Of a stretch of DNA of 27,047 bases, positions 15,406 through 23,412 are shown in pieces (within the stretch, counting starts at the first letter, position 1; the number at the start of each line of letters is the position of its first letter). Below the pieces are notes generated by a model, which had not been told where the DNA came from, ran no database searches, and saw only the letters and a program-made list of their open reading frames with translations. Both the position numbers and the translations under genes were made by a program. The DNA is from Gammaproteobacteria bacterium (GTDB lineage: Bacteria; Pseudomonadota; Gammaproteobacteria; GCA-001735895), in contig WGBK01000283.1 in the NCBI GenBank assembly GCA_015494335.1, forward strand, positions 1 to 27,047, written 5' to 3'.

Positions 15406-17163
15406 ATGTTGAAAGCCGCTCTGCGTCTGATCCTCGGTTCCAGCTTCCTGCTGCTCTCCCTGCAGCTGCAGGCCAATGCTCAGCTCGATTCGCTGAAGAA
15501 CATCTCCGCCGCCGGCGCGCCCTTCCTTGCGCTGAAGATGCTCGACCAGGCCCAACCCTCAGCCGATGCCGATGTCTACGAATGGATCCTGTGGGAACAG
15601 GAGCGCTACCGCATTCTGTCGCGCTGGAAGCAATGGGACGAACTGCTGCTGCGCATCGAGGGCTTGCCGAAGGATCTGCCGGAACCCTTCCTGCAACAGG
15701 CCGCCAGCTATCGTATACGCGCCTATATCGAGCTGGGGCAGTATGCCACCGCGCGCAAGCTGCTGCGCCAGCAACTCTGGCGCCCGGAGGCCGGAGAGGC
15801 GAAGGAATATCCGACCTGGCGTCGTCAGGTCATCGAAACCTACCTGGAGGGCGGTCGCAGCGAGGATGCCAGCATCGCCATGCGCCGTCTGCAGCAGGAT
15901 TTTCCCGAGGCGGACAAGGACTGGCTGCTGCTGCGCGCCCGCGTGCTGCTGCAGACCGGGCACTACGACGAGGTCATCGAGATTCTCTCCGGCCGTCTCG
16001 ACTGGCAATCGCTGGCGATGAAGCTGCTGGCGGAATACCGCAACGGCAAGCACAGCGCGCAAACCCTGTGGGATCTGGCCCAGGCTCGCATCCGCAATAT
16101 CGAGGATGACCCGGTGCAGCTGGCCGCCTACTGGTCGATTGCGGTGCTGGCGGCGGAGTCGCTGGGGCCGGACAAGCGGGTGGAGGCACTGGAAGCCCGA
16201 CTGGGTATCGATGCCGATGACGGACTGGGCATCGAACCGGTTGACGCCGATCGCCTGTGGCAGGCCTATTTCGATTACGCCCGCCTTATCGGCAATCGTA
16301 ACGAACTGCTGATCGGCGACGATGCCCGCTGGCTGGAACTGGCCGAAAAACAGAAGAAGAACAGCCCCCTCAAGGCGCGCAGCCTTTACGCCCTGCTGCT
16401 CGACGAATCCGGCGATGCGCAGACCCGCCGCAGCGCCGCCGAGGGCTTCCTGTCGCTGCTGGATCCGGAACAGGCCGCGCAGCAACGCCTGCTCGATCAG
16501 CTGTTCAACCGCAGCCGCCGCTATGCCGACGCCGGGCGCATACCGGTGGAAATCCGCTTCCGCCTGGTCGATGTCGCGCTGCGCAATGCCGACATCCTGC
16601 TCGCCACGCGCCTGATGAGCGGTCTCGATACGGTGCCGCCCAACACCCGCCGCTTCGACTGGCTGCTGCGCCGGGCGCGGGTTTTGCTGCTGGGTGGCAA
16701 GCTGGCCCAGGGCGACGAGGTGCTGAACCAGCTGATCGACGAATACGACGAACCCGACAGCAAGGACACCGATCGTATCCTGCAGGTGCTGTTTGACCTG
16801 CAGACCCTGAAGGCCGACGAACAGGCGATCCGGCATTTCCGCCAGCTGATGAACAAGTCCATCGATGCGCGCCAGCGGCGCGAGATCCTGTTCTGGATGG
16901 CCGACTCCTTCAAGGCCCTGGGGCAATACGAGAAGGCGGCCCTGCTGTACCTGCAGTCGGCCATGTTCATCGGCCCGGATGCCATGGACCCCTGGGCACA
17001 GACCGCCCGCTACAACGCTGCCGAGTCGCTGGAGAAGGCGGGCCTGGTGGACGATGCGCGGCGTATCTACGAGGCGCTGCTCAAGGTCACGAAGGAACCG
17101 GCGCGACGCTCGGTGCTGCGCCACAATATCCAGCAGCTGTGGCTGATCCGCAATGCCGGATGA
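15406..17163 (+). CDS. Exported tetratricopeptide-repeat-like protein of unknown function
   Basis: The protein has 585 residues from the ATG at 15406; a longer frame from 15358 would begin inside the terminator hairpin and disrupt the signal peptide. Residues 1-24 form a signal peptide with a hydrophobic core (LILGSSFLLLSLQL) and a likely cleavage after ANA, without a lipobox cysteine, so the product is probably periplasmic. The rest is a helical solenoid with TPR-like pairs, for example LLLRARVLLQTGHYDEVIEIL and YEKAALLYLQSAMF. Such proteins scaffold complexes, but no partner is indicated. No Shine-Dalgarno sequence is evident, and the start is 23 bases beyond the rplS terminator. The 3' end overlaps the methyltransferase gene by 11 bases. 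Confidence 0.85.
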   Translation: MLKAALRLILGSSFLLLSLQLQANAQLDSLKNISAAGAPFLALKMLDQAQPSADADVYEWILWEQERYRILSRWKQWDELLLRIEGLPKDLPEPFLQQAASYRIRAYIELGQYATARKLLRQQLWRPEAGEAKEYPTWRRQVIETYLEGGRSEDASIAMRRLQQDFPEADKDWLLLRARVLLQTGHYDEVIEILSGRLDWQSLAMKLLAEYRNGKHSAQTLWDLAQARIRNIEDDPVQLAAYWSIAVLAAESLGPDKRVEALEARLGIDADDGLGIEPVDADRLWQAYFDYARLIGNRNELLIGDDARWLELAEKQKKNSPLKARSLYALLLDESGDAQTRRSAAEGFLSLLDPEQAAQQRLLDQLFNRSRRYADAGRIPVEIRFRLVDVALRNADILLATRLMSGLDTVPPNTRRFDWLLRRARVLLLGGKLAQGDEVLNQLIDEYDEPDSKDTDRILQVLFDLQTLKADEQAIRHFRQLMNKSIDARQRREILFWMADSFKALGQYEKAALLYLQSAMFIGPDAMDPWAQTARYNAAESLEKAGLVDDARRIYEALLKVTKEPARRSVLRHNIQQLWLIRNAG

Positions 17164-17620
17164 GCAGCGCCATTTCTTCGACAGCCCGGCCGGGCGCATC
17201 CACCTGCGCTTTGATGGCGAGATTCTGATCGGCGTCGACTTCGAGGACAGCACCGGGGTGGCTGATTGTCCGCCCCTTCCGCCGGGGGATGCCCGTCGCT
17301 GGCTCGAGGCCTATTTCGCCGGTCGTGACCCCGGGCCGCTGCCGCGCCACGAAATGGGCGGCAGCGAATTCCAGCGCCGCGTGTGGACGGAGATGTTGCG
17401 CATCCCGCGAGGCCAGACCCTCAGCTACGGCGAGCTGGCGCAACGCATCGGCAGCGCCCCGCGCGCGGTGGGGCAGGCCTGCAAGCGCAATCACCTGCCC
17501 TTGTTCATCCCCTGCCATCGCGTCGTGGCCGCCTCGTCCCTGGGCGGTTACTCCGGCGCCCGCGGCGGCCACAAGCTGGATCGCAAGCGCTGGTTGCTGC
17601 ATCACGAAGGCGCGGTCTGA
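17153..17620 (+). CDS. ogt: Methylated-DNA--protein-cysteine S-methyltransferase (Ogt/AGT family)
   Basis: This suicide enzyme removes alkyl groups from O6-alkylguanine onto its own cysteine. The protein has 155 residues, matching the usual catalytic length. The active-site motif PCHRVV has Cys121, followed by the substrate-pocket segment SLGGYSGARGGHKLDRKRWLL. The DNA-binding helix-turn-helix region is FQRRVWTEMLRIPRGQTLSYGELA. The common Asn-Pro before the active site is Asn-His here (RNHLPLFIPCHR), a mild variation. The N-terminal domain is short, as in stand-alone Ogt proteins; no Ada domain is present. It overlaps the upstream TPR gene by 11 bases, so translation is probably coupled. Confidence 0.93.
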   Translation: MPDEQRHFFDSPAGRIHLRFDGEILIGVDFEDSTGVADCPPLPPGDARRWLEAYFAGRDPGPLPRHEMGGSEFQRRVWTEMLRIPRGQTLSYGELAQRIGSAPRAVGQACKRNHLPLFIPCHRVVAASSLGGYSGARGGHKLDRKRWLLHHEGAV

Positions 17621-17656
17621 GCACTCTATTGGTTTGGCATGCAAGCCCATCAGATG

Positions 17657-17749
17657 CCAGTGGTTCGCCCGTGAAAACACCGTGAATACTTCCCTGTAGG
17701 CTTGACTGCGGCATCCTTGCCGCAGGCATTTTCACGGACGAACCACTGG
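17657..17749. repeat. Palindromic intergenic element with nested hairpin
   Basis: Two 21-base arms (17657-17677 starting CCAGTGGTTCG, and 17729-17749 ending CGAACCACTGG) are inverted repeats with one mismatch. Between them lies a second hairpin (CTGCGGC 706-712 with GCCGCAG 719-725, within 17706-17725). The motif CCGTGAA occurs twice in direct orientation (17669 and 17680) and once inverted (17731-17737). It lies between ogt and the htpG promoter and has no coding capacity. It resembles the REP/MITE-like class of dispersed gammaproteobacterial elements; other copies cannot be seen in this window. Confidence 0.75.
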
Positions 17750-17790
17750 AGTCGCAATTAAAATCGGATTCGGAACCCGCTCTCCTCGGA

Positions 17791-17818
17791 CTTGAAAAAA
17801 AATCTCCGATCCCCATCT
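17791..17818 (+). promoter_or_regulatory. Sigma-32 heat-shock promoter of htpG
   Basis: CTTGAAA (17791-17797), a 13-base spacer and CCCCATCT (17811-17818) match the RpoH consensus CTTGAAA-N11-16-CCCCATnT at every defined position. It lies about 70 bases before the htpG start, where control by RpoH is established in E. coli. Confidence 0.85.
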
Positions 17819-17886
17819 TTCCGCATCATTCGCGCGACACGCACTGCGGGTCGCCCAGAAGGAAACCTGCAAACCGGAGAACATTC

Positions 17887-19773
17887 ATGAGTGTTGAAGC
17901 CAAGACCGAGACCCGGGGCTTTGAAACCGAGGTCAACCAGCTGCTGGATCTGATGATCCACAGCCTCTATTCGAACAAGGAGATCTTTCTTCGCGAGCTG
18001 ATCTCGAACGCCTCCGATGCCTGCGACAAGCTGCGTTTCCTGGCGCTCAAGGACGATAGCCTCTACGAAGGCGACAGCGAGCTGAAGATCACCGTCAGCT
18101 ACGACAAGGAAGCCCGCACCATTACCGTTGCCGACAATGGCGTCGGCATGAACCGGGACGAGGTGATCGAGAACATCGGCACCATCGCCAAGTCGGGTAC
18201 CCGGGCCTTCCTCGATTCCCTGACCGGCGAACAATCCAAGGATGCCCAGCTGATCGGCCAGTTCGGCGTCGGCTTCTATTCTTCCTTCATCGTTGCCGAC
18301 AAGGTCACGCTGAAGACGCGCAAGGCCGGCGATCCGAAGGAAAATGGCGTCTGCTGGACCTCCGAGGGCAAGGGGGAATACACCCTCGAAACCATCGAGA
18401 TGCCCCATCACGGCACCGAGGTGACGCTGCACCTGCGCGAGGAGGAGGACGAATTCCTCAACGACTGGCGGCTGCGCCAGATCATCACCAAGTACAGCGA
18501 CCACATCGGTTTCCCGGTCGTCCTGCGCAAGCCCAAGGACGACAAGCCGGAGGAATACGAGGAAGAGGTGGTGAACCAGGCCTCGGCCCTGTGGACGCGC
18601 CCCAAGAGCGAGATCACCGACGAGGAATACAAGGAGTTCTACAAGCACATCGCCCACGACTTCGAGGATCCGCTGGCTTGGATTCACAATCGTGTCGAAG
18701 GCTCCACCGAGTACACCTCGCTGTTCTACATCCCGCAGCGCGCGCCCTTCGATCTCTATGACCGCGAATCCAAGCACGGCATCAAGCTGTATGTGCAGCG
18801 CGTGTTCATCATGGAGGATTCGGAGCAGCTGCTGCCGCGTTACCTTCGCTTCATCCGCGGCGTCATCGACACCAATTCGCTGCCGCTCAATGTCTCGCGC
18901 GAGATCCTGCAGCACAGCAAGGTCATCGACCAGATCCGCAACGGTTCGGTGAAGAAGATTCTCGGCCTGCTGGAGAAAATGGCCAAGAACGATCCCGAGA
19001 AATACCAGAAGTTCTGGACCGAGTTCGGCAAGGTGCTCAAGGAAGGCCCCGGCGAGGACTTCGCCAACCGGGAGAAGATCGCCAAGCTGCTGCGCTTCGC
19101 CTCCACCCACAACGACAGCGAGGAGCAGACCGTATCCCTGGACGACTACATCTCGCGCATGCAGGAAGGCCAGGACAAGATCTACTACATCACCGCCGAC
19201 AGCTACAGCGCGGCGAAGAACAGCCCGCATCTGGAGATCTTCCGCAAGAAGGGCATCGAGGTACTGCTGCTGTCCGACCGCGTCGACGAATGGCTGGTGA
19301 CCAATCTCACCGAGTACGAGGGCAAGCCGCTGCAGTCCGTGGCCAAGGGCGAACTGGACCTGACCGATGACGAGGAGAGCAAGAAGGAACTGGAGAAGAA
19401 GGCCAAGGCGGCGAAGAAACTGCTCAAGCGCATCAAGAAGGTGCTCGGCGACAAGGTTGAGGATGTGCGCGTCTCCAACCGCCTGACCGACTCTCCGGCC
19501 TGTATCGTTCTCAACGAGCACGACATGGCCATGTACATGCAGCGCCTGATGAAAGAGGCCGGGCACGCCATGCCGGGCAGCAAGCCGGTGCTCGAGATCA
19601 ACCCCGATCACCCGATCGTCAAGCGTCTGGAAGAGGAGAAGGACGACGAGCGTTTCCGCGACTGGAGCGAGATCCTGTTCGACCAGGCCATCCTCGCCGA
19701 GGGCGGGCAGCTCGAGGACCCGGCCGGCTTCGTGCACAAGCTCAACCAGATGCTGACCAGCATCGCGGCCTGA
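17887..19773 (+). CDS. htpG: Molecular chaperone HtpG (Hsp90)
   Basis: HtpG is the ATP-dependent Hsp90 homologue of the cytoplasm. The protein has 628 residues, like E. coli HtpG. The N-terminal GHKL ATPase domain shows NKEIFLRELISNASDACDKLR (catalytic Glu37), DNGVGM at 83-88 and GQFGVGFYSSF from 124. The middle domain has FYIPQRAPFDLYDRES and LPLNVSREILQ, the latter carrying the conserved catalytic-loop Arg. The C-terminal dimerisation domain ends LAEGGQLEDPAGFVHKLNQML. The ribosome-binding site GGAG is well placed. It is monocistronic by context: a heat-shock promoter before and a strong terminator after. Confidence 0.98.
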   Translation: MSVEAKTETRGFETEVNQLLDLMIHSLYSNKEIFLRELISNASDACDKLRFLALKDDSLYEGDSELKITVSYDKEARTITVADNGVGMNRDEVIENIGTIAKSGTRAFLDSLTGEQSKDAQLIGQFGVGFYSSFIVADKVTLKTRKAGDPKENGVCWTSEGKGEYTLETIEMPHHGTEVTLHLREEEDEFLNDWRLRQIITKYSDHIGFPVVLRKPKDDKPEEYEEEVVNQASALWTRPKSEITDEEYKEFYKHIAHDFEDPLAWIHNRVEGSTEYTSLFYIPQRAPFDLYDRESKHGIKLYVQRVFIMEDSEQLLPRYLRFIRGVIDTNSLPLNVSREILQHSKVIDQIRNGSVKKILGLLEKMAKNDPEKYQKFWTEFGKVLKEGPGEDFANREKIAKLLRFASTHNDSEEQTVSLDDYISRMQEGQDKIYYITADSYSAAKNSPHLEIFRKKGIEVLLLSDRVDEWLVTNLTEYEGKPLQSVAKGELDLTDDEESKKELEKKAKAAKKLLKRIKKVLGDKVEDVRVSNRLTDSPACIVLNEHDMAMYMQRLMKEAGHAMPGSKPVLEINPDHPIVKRLEEEKDDERFRDWSEILFDQAILAEGGQLEDPAGFVHKLNQMLTSIAA

Positions 19774-19794
19774 TCCGGAATCTCAACCCTGCAC

Positions 19795-19822
19795 AACGCC
19801 AGCCAGCCGGCTGGCGTTTTTT
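19795..19822 (+). terminator. Intrinsic terminator of htpG
   Basis: AACGCCAGCC pairs perfectly with GGCTGGCGTT around an AGCC loop, and the stem runs into six T residues (19817-19822). The U-tract ends only five bases before the next start codon. Confidence 0.9.
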
Positions 19823-19827
19823 GTACC

Positions 19828-20451
19828 ATGGACCTTCGCCAACGATTGATCGAACACCAGCGCCGGCTGCAGGCCTGTCGCGCCTGTCCCGACATGCAAC
19901 CGCCGCCGGTCGTGGGCCAGCCGGTACCCTCGAAGGTGCTGCTGCTCGGCCAGGCGCCGGGCGACAAGGAACCGAAGCTGGGACGGCCTTTTGCCTGGAC
20001 CGCCGGCAAGACCCTGTTCCAGTGGTTCGAGACCATCGGGCTCGACGAGGATGCGCTGCGTTCGCGGGTTTACCTGGCCGCCGTATGCCGCTGCTTCCCC
20101 GGCAAGAAACCCCGGGGTGGCGACCGGCTGCCGACGCCGCAGGAGATCGCCAACTGCCAGGTCTGGCTGGAGCGCGAACTCGAACTGCTGCAACCGGAGC
20201 TGCTGATCCCGGTCGGCAAGCTGGCGATCGCCCGCTTTCTCGATTTCCAGCGCCTGACCGAGGTGGTCGGTCGGGATTTCCGCCTCGAAATCGACTCGGG
20301 TCCGGTCGATGTGATCCCGCTGCCTCATCCTTCGGGCGCATCCACCTGGCATCGCAGTTCGCCGGGGCGCGAGCTGCTGCAGCAGGCGCTTTCGCTGATC
20401 GGTGCTCATCCCGCCTGGAAGCGGTTGCGAGAGATCGAAACGCCGGGCTGA
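19828..20451 (+). CDS. Uracil-DNA glycosylase-superfamily protein with likely Fe-S cluster
   Basis: The protein has 207 residues. The superfamily motif A appears as LLLGQAPGDKE at about 38-48, followed by GRPFAWTAGKTLFQWFETIGLD, and motif B as LPHPSGAST at 165-173. Four well-placed cysteines (Cys17, Cys20, Cys87 or Cys89, and Cys110) match the [4Fe-4S] pattern of family 4 enzymes, which remove uracil from DNA. It differs from classic family 4 in motif details (GQAPGD, HPSGAS), so substrate preference is unclear. The start has no Shine-Dalgarno sequence because the htpG terminator directly precedes it; a TTG at 19846 is an alternative start. The product must include the CxxC at 17-20, which excludes the later Met23. 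Confidence 0.85.
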   Translation: MDLRQRLIEHQRRLQACRACPDMQPPPVVGQPVPSKVLLLGQAPGDKEPKLGRPFAWTAGKTLFQWFETIGLDEDALRSRVYLAAVCRCFPGKKPRGGDRLPTPQEIANCQVWLERELELLQPELLIPVGKLAIARFLDFQRLTEVVGRDFRLEIDSGPVDVIPLPHPSGASTWHRSSPGRELLQQALSLIGAHPAWKRLREIETPG

Positions 20452-20470
20452 ACCGCCTGCCCGGGCGGTT
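20451..20470 (+). terminator. Hairpin after the UDG-like gene
   Basis: AACCGCC pairs with GGCGGTT around a 6-base loop, starting in the stop codon, with only TTGT after it. An alternative hairpin (GCGGTT with AACCGC) follows on. It is a possible weak terminator or attenuator before the FAD protein gene. Confidence 0.3.
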
Positions 20471-20556
20471 TGTAACCGCAGTCGATTCGTGGCAGTCTGG
20501 CGCCCCATGAAACTTCGCTGCACAGCCCGCGCCCCCGGGCTTCCGGGCACTCCGAC

Positions 20557-21573
20557 ATGAGCCCGACATCCAGGCCTTCCCCACGCATTGCCATCGTCGG
20601 CGCCGGCATGGCCGGGTTGACCTGCGCCACCGCCCTCAAGGGCATGGCCGATGTCACCCTGTTCGAGAAATCGGTCTTCGTCGGCGGTCGCGTCAGTCGT
20701 CATCCCTTCGGCGAATACCGCGATCATCAGGGCGAGCAGTACATCACCGTGTCCAACCCGCTGTTCCTGAAGATCGTCGAGTCCTGGCTCGACGCCGGCC
20801 TTCTGCGCAGCTGGGATGGCTGGGTGGTGGAGTTGAACCGGGGGCAGATCGTCAACCTCGACGATGCCCCGCCGCGTTACCGCGGCGATCCGAACATGCA
20901 GGCCATCGCCGACCGGCTGGCCAGCGGCCTGCAACTGCGGCACTCGACCGCGGTAGCCGAGCTGGACCGCAACGAGGACGGTCGCTGGCGCCTGTTCGAC
21001 GATCGCGGCGGCTATCTCGGCCTGTTCGATATCGTGGTGCTGGCGACGGCCGCCCATCAGGTGGCGCCCCTGGCCAAGGCCTCGCGGTCGATCGCTACGG
21101 CTGCAGCCAACATCGACATGACCGTCTGCTGGAGCGCCATGTTCGACTTCGGGCAAGCCCTGAACCTGCCGTTCGATGCCGCCTTCGTGCTCGATTCTCC
21201 GCTGTCCTGGGTGGCACGCTTCGATGCCCCGAAACCCCGTGAGGAGGGCGAGTGCTGGGTTGTTCATGCCTCGCCGGAATGGTCGGCCCAGTATGCCGCG
21301 AGTTTCCGCGGCCGGGTGCTGCATGCGCTGATGGATGCCTTCTTCGAGGCCTGCGATCTGCCCTCGCAGAAACCGCTGGCCAGCAATGTCCACTGCTGGC
21401 GTCATGCCCTGCCGATCAATACCCTGGGCGAGGATTGCCTGTTCGACGAGCAGGCCGCCATCGGCGCCTGTGGCGACTGGTGTACCGCGCCGCGGATCGA
21501 GGGGGCGGTGCTGTCCGGCTTCTCGATGGCGGACCGGGTGATGAAGCAACTGCGGAAGCCGGGCCATGGCTGA
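20557..21573 (+). CDS. FAD-dependent oxidoreductase, renalase-like
   Basis: The protein has 338 residues. The N-terminal dinucleotide-binding motif VGAGMAGL (14-21) is followed by the acidic residue Glu37 and GGRV (43-46), the flavin-binding pattern of the amine oxidase/renalase group. The segment RDHQGEQYITV near 55-65 corresponds to the DHGAQYFTV signature of bacterial renalase-like proteins. The C-terminal INTLGEDCLFDEQAAIGACGDWC and GAVLSGFSMAD are the typical flavin-contacting end. Renalases oxidise aberrant dihydro-NAD(P) isomers; whether this one does is not shown. No good ribosome-binding site is visible. The last 8 bases overlap the HDOD gene, so the two are probably translated together. 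Confidence 0.88.
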   Translation: MSPTSRPSPRIAIVGAGMAGLTCATALKGMADVTLFEKSVFVGGRVSRHPFGEYRDHQGEQYITVSNPLFLKIVESWLDAGLLRSWDGWVVELNRGQIVNLDDAPPRYRGDPNMQAIADRLASGLQLRHSTAVAELDRNEDGRWRLFDDRGGYLGLFDIVVLATAAHQVAPLAKASRSIATAAANIDMTVCWSAMFDFGQALNLPFDAAFVLDSPLSWVARFDAPKPREEGECWVVHASPEWSAQYAASFRGRVLHALMDAFFEACDLPSQKPLASNVHCWRHALPINTLGEDCLFDEQAAIGACGDWCTAPRIEGAVLSGFSMADRVMKQLRKPGHG

Positions 21574-22792
21574 AGTGCCGGGCAATTTCTCCCAGCGGCG
21601 CAAGCTCAAGCCGCTCAACGAACTGCTCGAGGACGATCTCGACTATCTCTACAGCGAATCGACCCTGCAGCGGCTCAAGCCGCGCACCCTGATCGGGGCC
21701 GAACCGGACAAGCTCCTCTACCTGCTGGAAGGCGAGGTGTCGCTGCTGTCCGGCGGCTTTGTCACCGAAACCTTCACCCACCTGGATCAGCGGGCCTTGC
21801 AGCCCCTGTTCAACGAAAGCCTGGAAGAAGATGCCGCGGTACTGACCAGCTACGGCGAGCTGCTGGAGGTGGATCGCGGCCTGTTCGATGCGCTCTACTC
21901 CCAGGCCCAGGCGGCGACCACGGAAACCTCGCAACTGGATCTCAGCGAGGCCGAGCAGGAGCTTTTCCAGCACCTGCTGCGCGCCTTCATGAACAAGAAG
22001 CTCGATCTGCCGGCCCTGCCCGAAGCCGCGCTGAAGATCCGCAAGGCGATCAACGACCCGGAGGTCGGCAGCAAGGAAATCACCCAGATCGTGCAGACCG
22101 ATCCGGTACTCAGCGCGCGTCTGGTACGGGTCGCCAACAGCCCGCTCTACGGTACCTGGCGCGAGATCCGGACGGTGCGTGACGCGGTGCGTCGGCTCGG
22201 CCTCGAAACCACCAAGAATCTGAGCTTCAGCCTTTCGGTCAAGTCGCTGTTCAGCGCCCGCACCAGCCTGATTCGCTCCTTTATCACCGACCTCTACGCA
22301 CAGAGCGTGACCATTGCCGCCATCGCCTATGTCATCGCGGTCAATCGCACGCCGCAGCTGGACCCGGAGCAGGCGCTGCTCTGCGGTCTCATCCAGAACC
22401 TCGGCCTGATCCCGATATTGAAATACGTCGACGAGCACCCATCTAGGCTGCAATCGCTGGAAATGTTGGGCAAGAGCTTCGACAACCTGAAGGTTCCGGT
22501 CAGTACGCTGATCTTCAACGAGTGGAATTTCGACCCGGACTTCATCGAGATCGTCGAACAGGCCGAGAACTGGACACGGGGCCGGGAAGGTCCGGCCGAT
22601 TATGTGGATGTGCTGATCGCCGCGAGGCTGATCTATCTGCACGAACGGGACCAGTCTCCGGTGCGCTTTCTCAACGAGTTGCCGGTCATCAACAAGCTCG
22701 ATCTGCTCGAGTTCGACGATGACGGACAGTTCTTTCTCGACAAGGCCCGGCAGGAAATCGAGGACATGCAGCGCCTGCTGCAGCGTTCCTGA
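21566..22792 (+). CDS. HDOD-domain protein with degenerate cyclic-nucleotide-binding-like N-terminus
   Basis: The protein has 408 residues. Residues from about 135 to 330 form an HDOD domain: LPALPEAALKIRKAINDPEVGSKEI, then IVQTDPVLSARLVRVANSPLYGT, then VRDAVRRLGLETTKNL and later ALLCGLIQNLGLIPIL. HDOD domains are HD-fold relatives without the catalytic metal site and act in signalling. The first 110 residues read like a cNMP-binding barrel (LLYLLEGEVSLLSGG) but lack the usual phosphate-binding cassette, so nucleotide binding is doubtful. The start overlaps the renalase-like gene by 8 bases (ATGGCTGA). The target pathway is unknown. Confidence 0.88.
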   Translation: MAEVPGNFSQRRKLKPLNELLEDDLDYLYSESTLQRLKPRTLIGAEPDKLLYLLEGEVSLLSGGFVTETFTHLDQRALQPLFNESLEEDAAVLTSYGELLEVDRGLFDALYSQAQAATTETSQLDLSEAEQELFQHLLRAFMNKKLDLPALPEAALKIRKAINDPEVGSKEITQIVQTDPVLSARLVRVANSPLYGTWREIRTVRDAVRRLGLETTKNLSFSLSVKSLFSARTSLIRSFITDLYAQSVTIAAIAYVIAVNRTPQLDPEQALLCGLIQNLGLIPILKYVDEHPSRLQSLEMLGKSFDNLKVPVSTLIFNEWNFDPDFIEIVEQAENWTRGREGPADYVDVLIAARLIYLHERDQSPVRFLNELPVINKLDLLEFDDDGQFFLDKARQEIEDMQRLLQRS

Positions 22793-22818
22793 GCGCATAT
22801 AAATTCTGGAGAAGAGAG

Positions 22819-23253
22819 ATGTCAGACAAGATTCGAGTCGTTTGCCCGCACTGCGGCGCCGTGAATAACGTGCCACAGTCCCGGCTGGGCGACAACCCGG
22901 TTTGCGGCAAGTGCAAGAAGCCGCTGTTCACCGGTCATCCGCTGGAACTCAGCGAGGCCGGGTTCAACCGTTTCGTGGAAAAATCCGATCAGCCGATCCT
23001 GGTCGACTTCTGGGCGCCCTGGTGCGGCCCCTGCAAGATGATGGCGCCGGTGTTCGCCCAGGCGGCCCAGCAGCTCGAGCCGCAGTTCCGTCTGGTCAAG
23101 GTCAATACCGAGGACGAACGCAACCTGGCCGCGCGCATGCGCATCCAGTCGATCCCGACCCTGGCCATCTTCAAGGGCGGCCGCGAGATCGTGCGCCAGC
23201 CCGGCGCCATGGACTTGGGTTCCCTGGTCAACTGGGCGCGTCAGTACGCCTGA
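22819..23253 (+). CDS. trxC: Thioredoxin 2 (zinc-ribbon thioredoxin)
   Basis: This 144-residue cytoplasmic disulfide reductase has an N-terminal zinc ribbon with Cys9, Cys12, Cys29 and Cys32 (VCPHCG and VCGKCK). A thioredoxin fold follows, with active site WCGPC at 68-72 and cis-proline segment IQSIPTLAIF. The length and layout match TrxC. The start has a strong GGAGAAGAGAG ribosome-binding site. The gene follows the HDOD gene by 26 bases and may be co-transcribed with it. No OxyR-type site could be recognised by eye. Confidence 0.96.
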   Translation: MSDKIRVVCPHCGAVNNVPQSRLGDNPVCGKCKKPLFTGHPLELSEAGFNRFVEKSDQPILVDFWAPWCGPCKMMAPVFAQAAQQLEPQFRLVKVNTEDERNLAARMRIQSIPTLAIFKGGREIVRQPGAMDLGSLVNWARQYA

Positions 23254-23412
23254 TGGGCACCCCTGGATATCGTCTTTTTCAGCGATTGCGGCGCCCATTC
23301 AATAGCGAGTACCGTGCTCGAATCCTCATGTATTCGCATACACACTGCGGTTCTGCGCGCGGCGCTTCCTTGCACTCACGAAAAAATCCGGACTTTTAGA
23401 GGCATCCAGATC

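Noticed and set aside
17758..19737. A 659-codon open frame antisense to htpG
   Set aside because: It lies opposite a certain gene, has repetitive Leu/Val/Gly/Asp-rich composition typical of the reverse strand of GC-rich genes, and no family resemblance or ribosome-binding site.
20507..20560. A 17-codon upstream frame whose stop overlaps the renalase-like start (ATGA)
   Set aside because: It could couple translation, but it has no ribosome-binding site and such short frames are expected by chance in GC-rich DNA.
19783..21618. A 611-codon minus-strand open frame across the UDG-like and renalase-like genes
   Set aside because: It runs antisense to two recognisable genes and a terminator, and has no recognisable domain.
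23254..23412. Heat-shock promoter before hslR
   Set aside because: There is no CTTGAA plus CCCCAT pair; the gap shows only AT-rich stretches and a weak ribosome-binding site.
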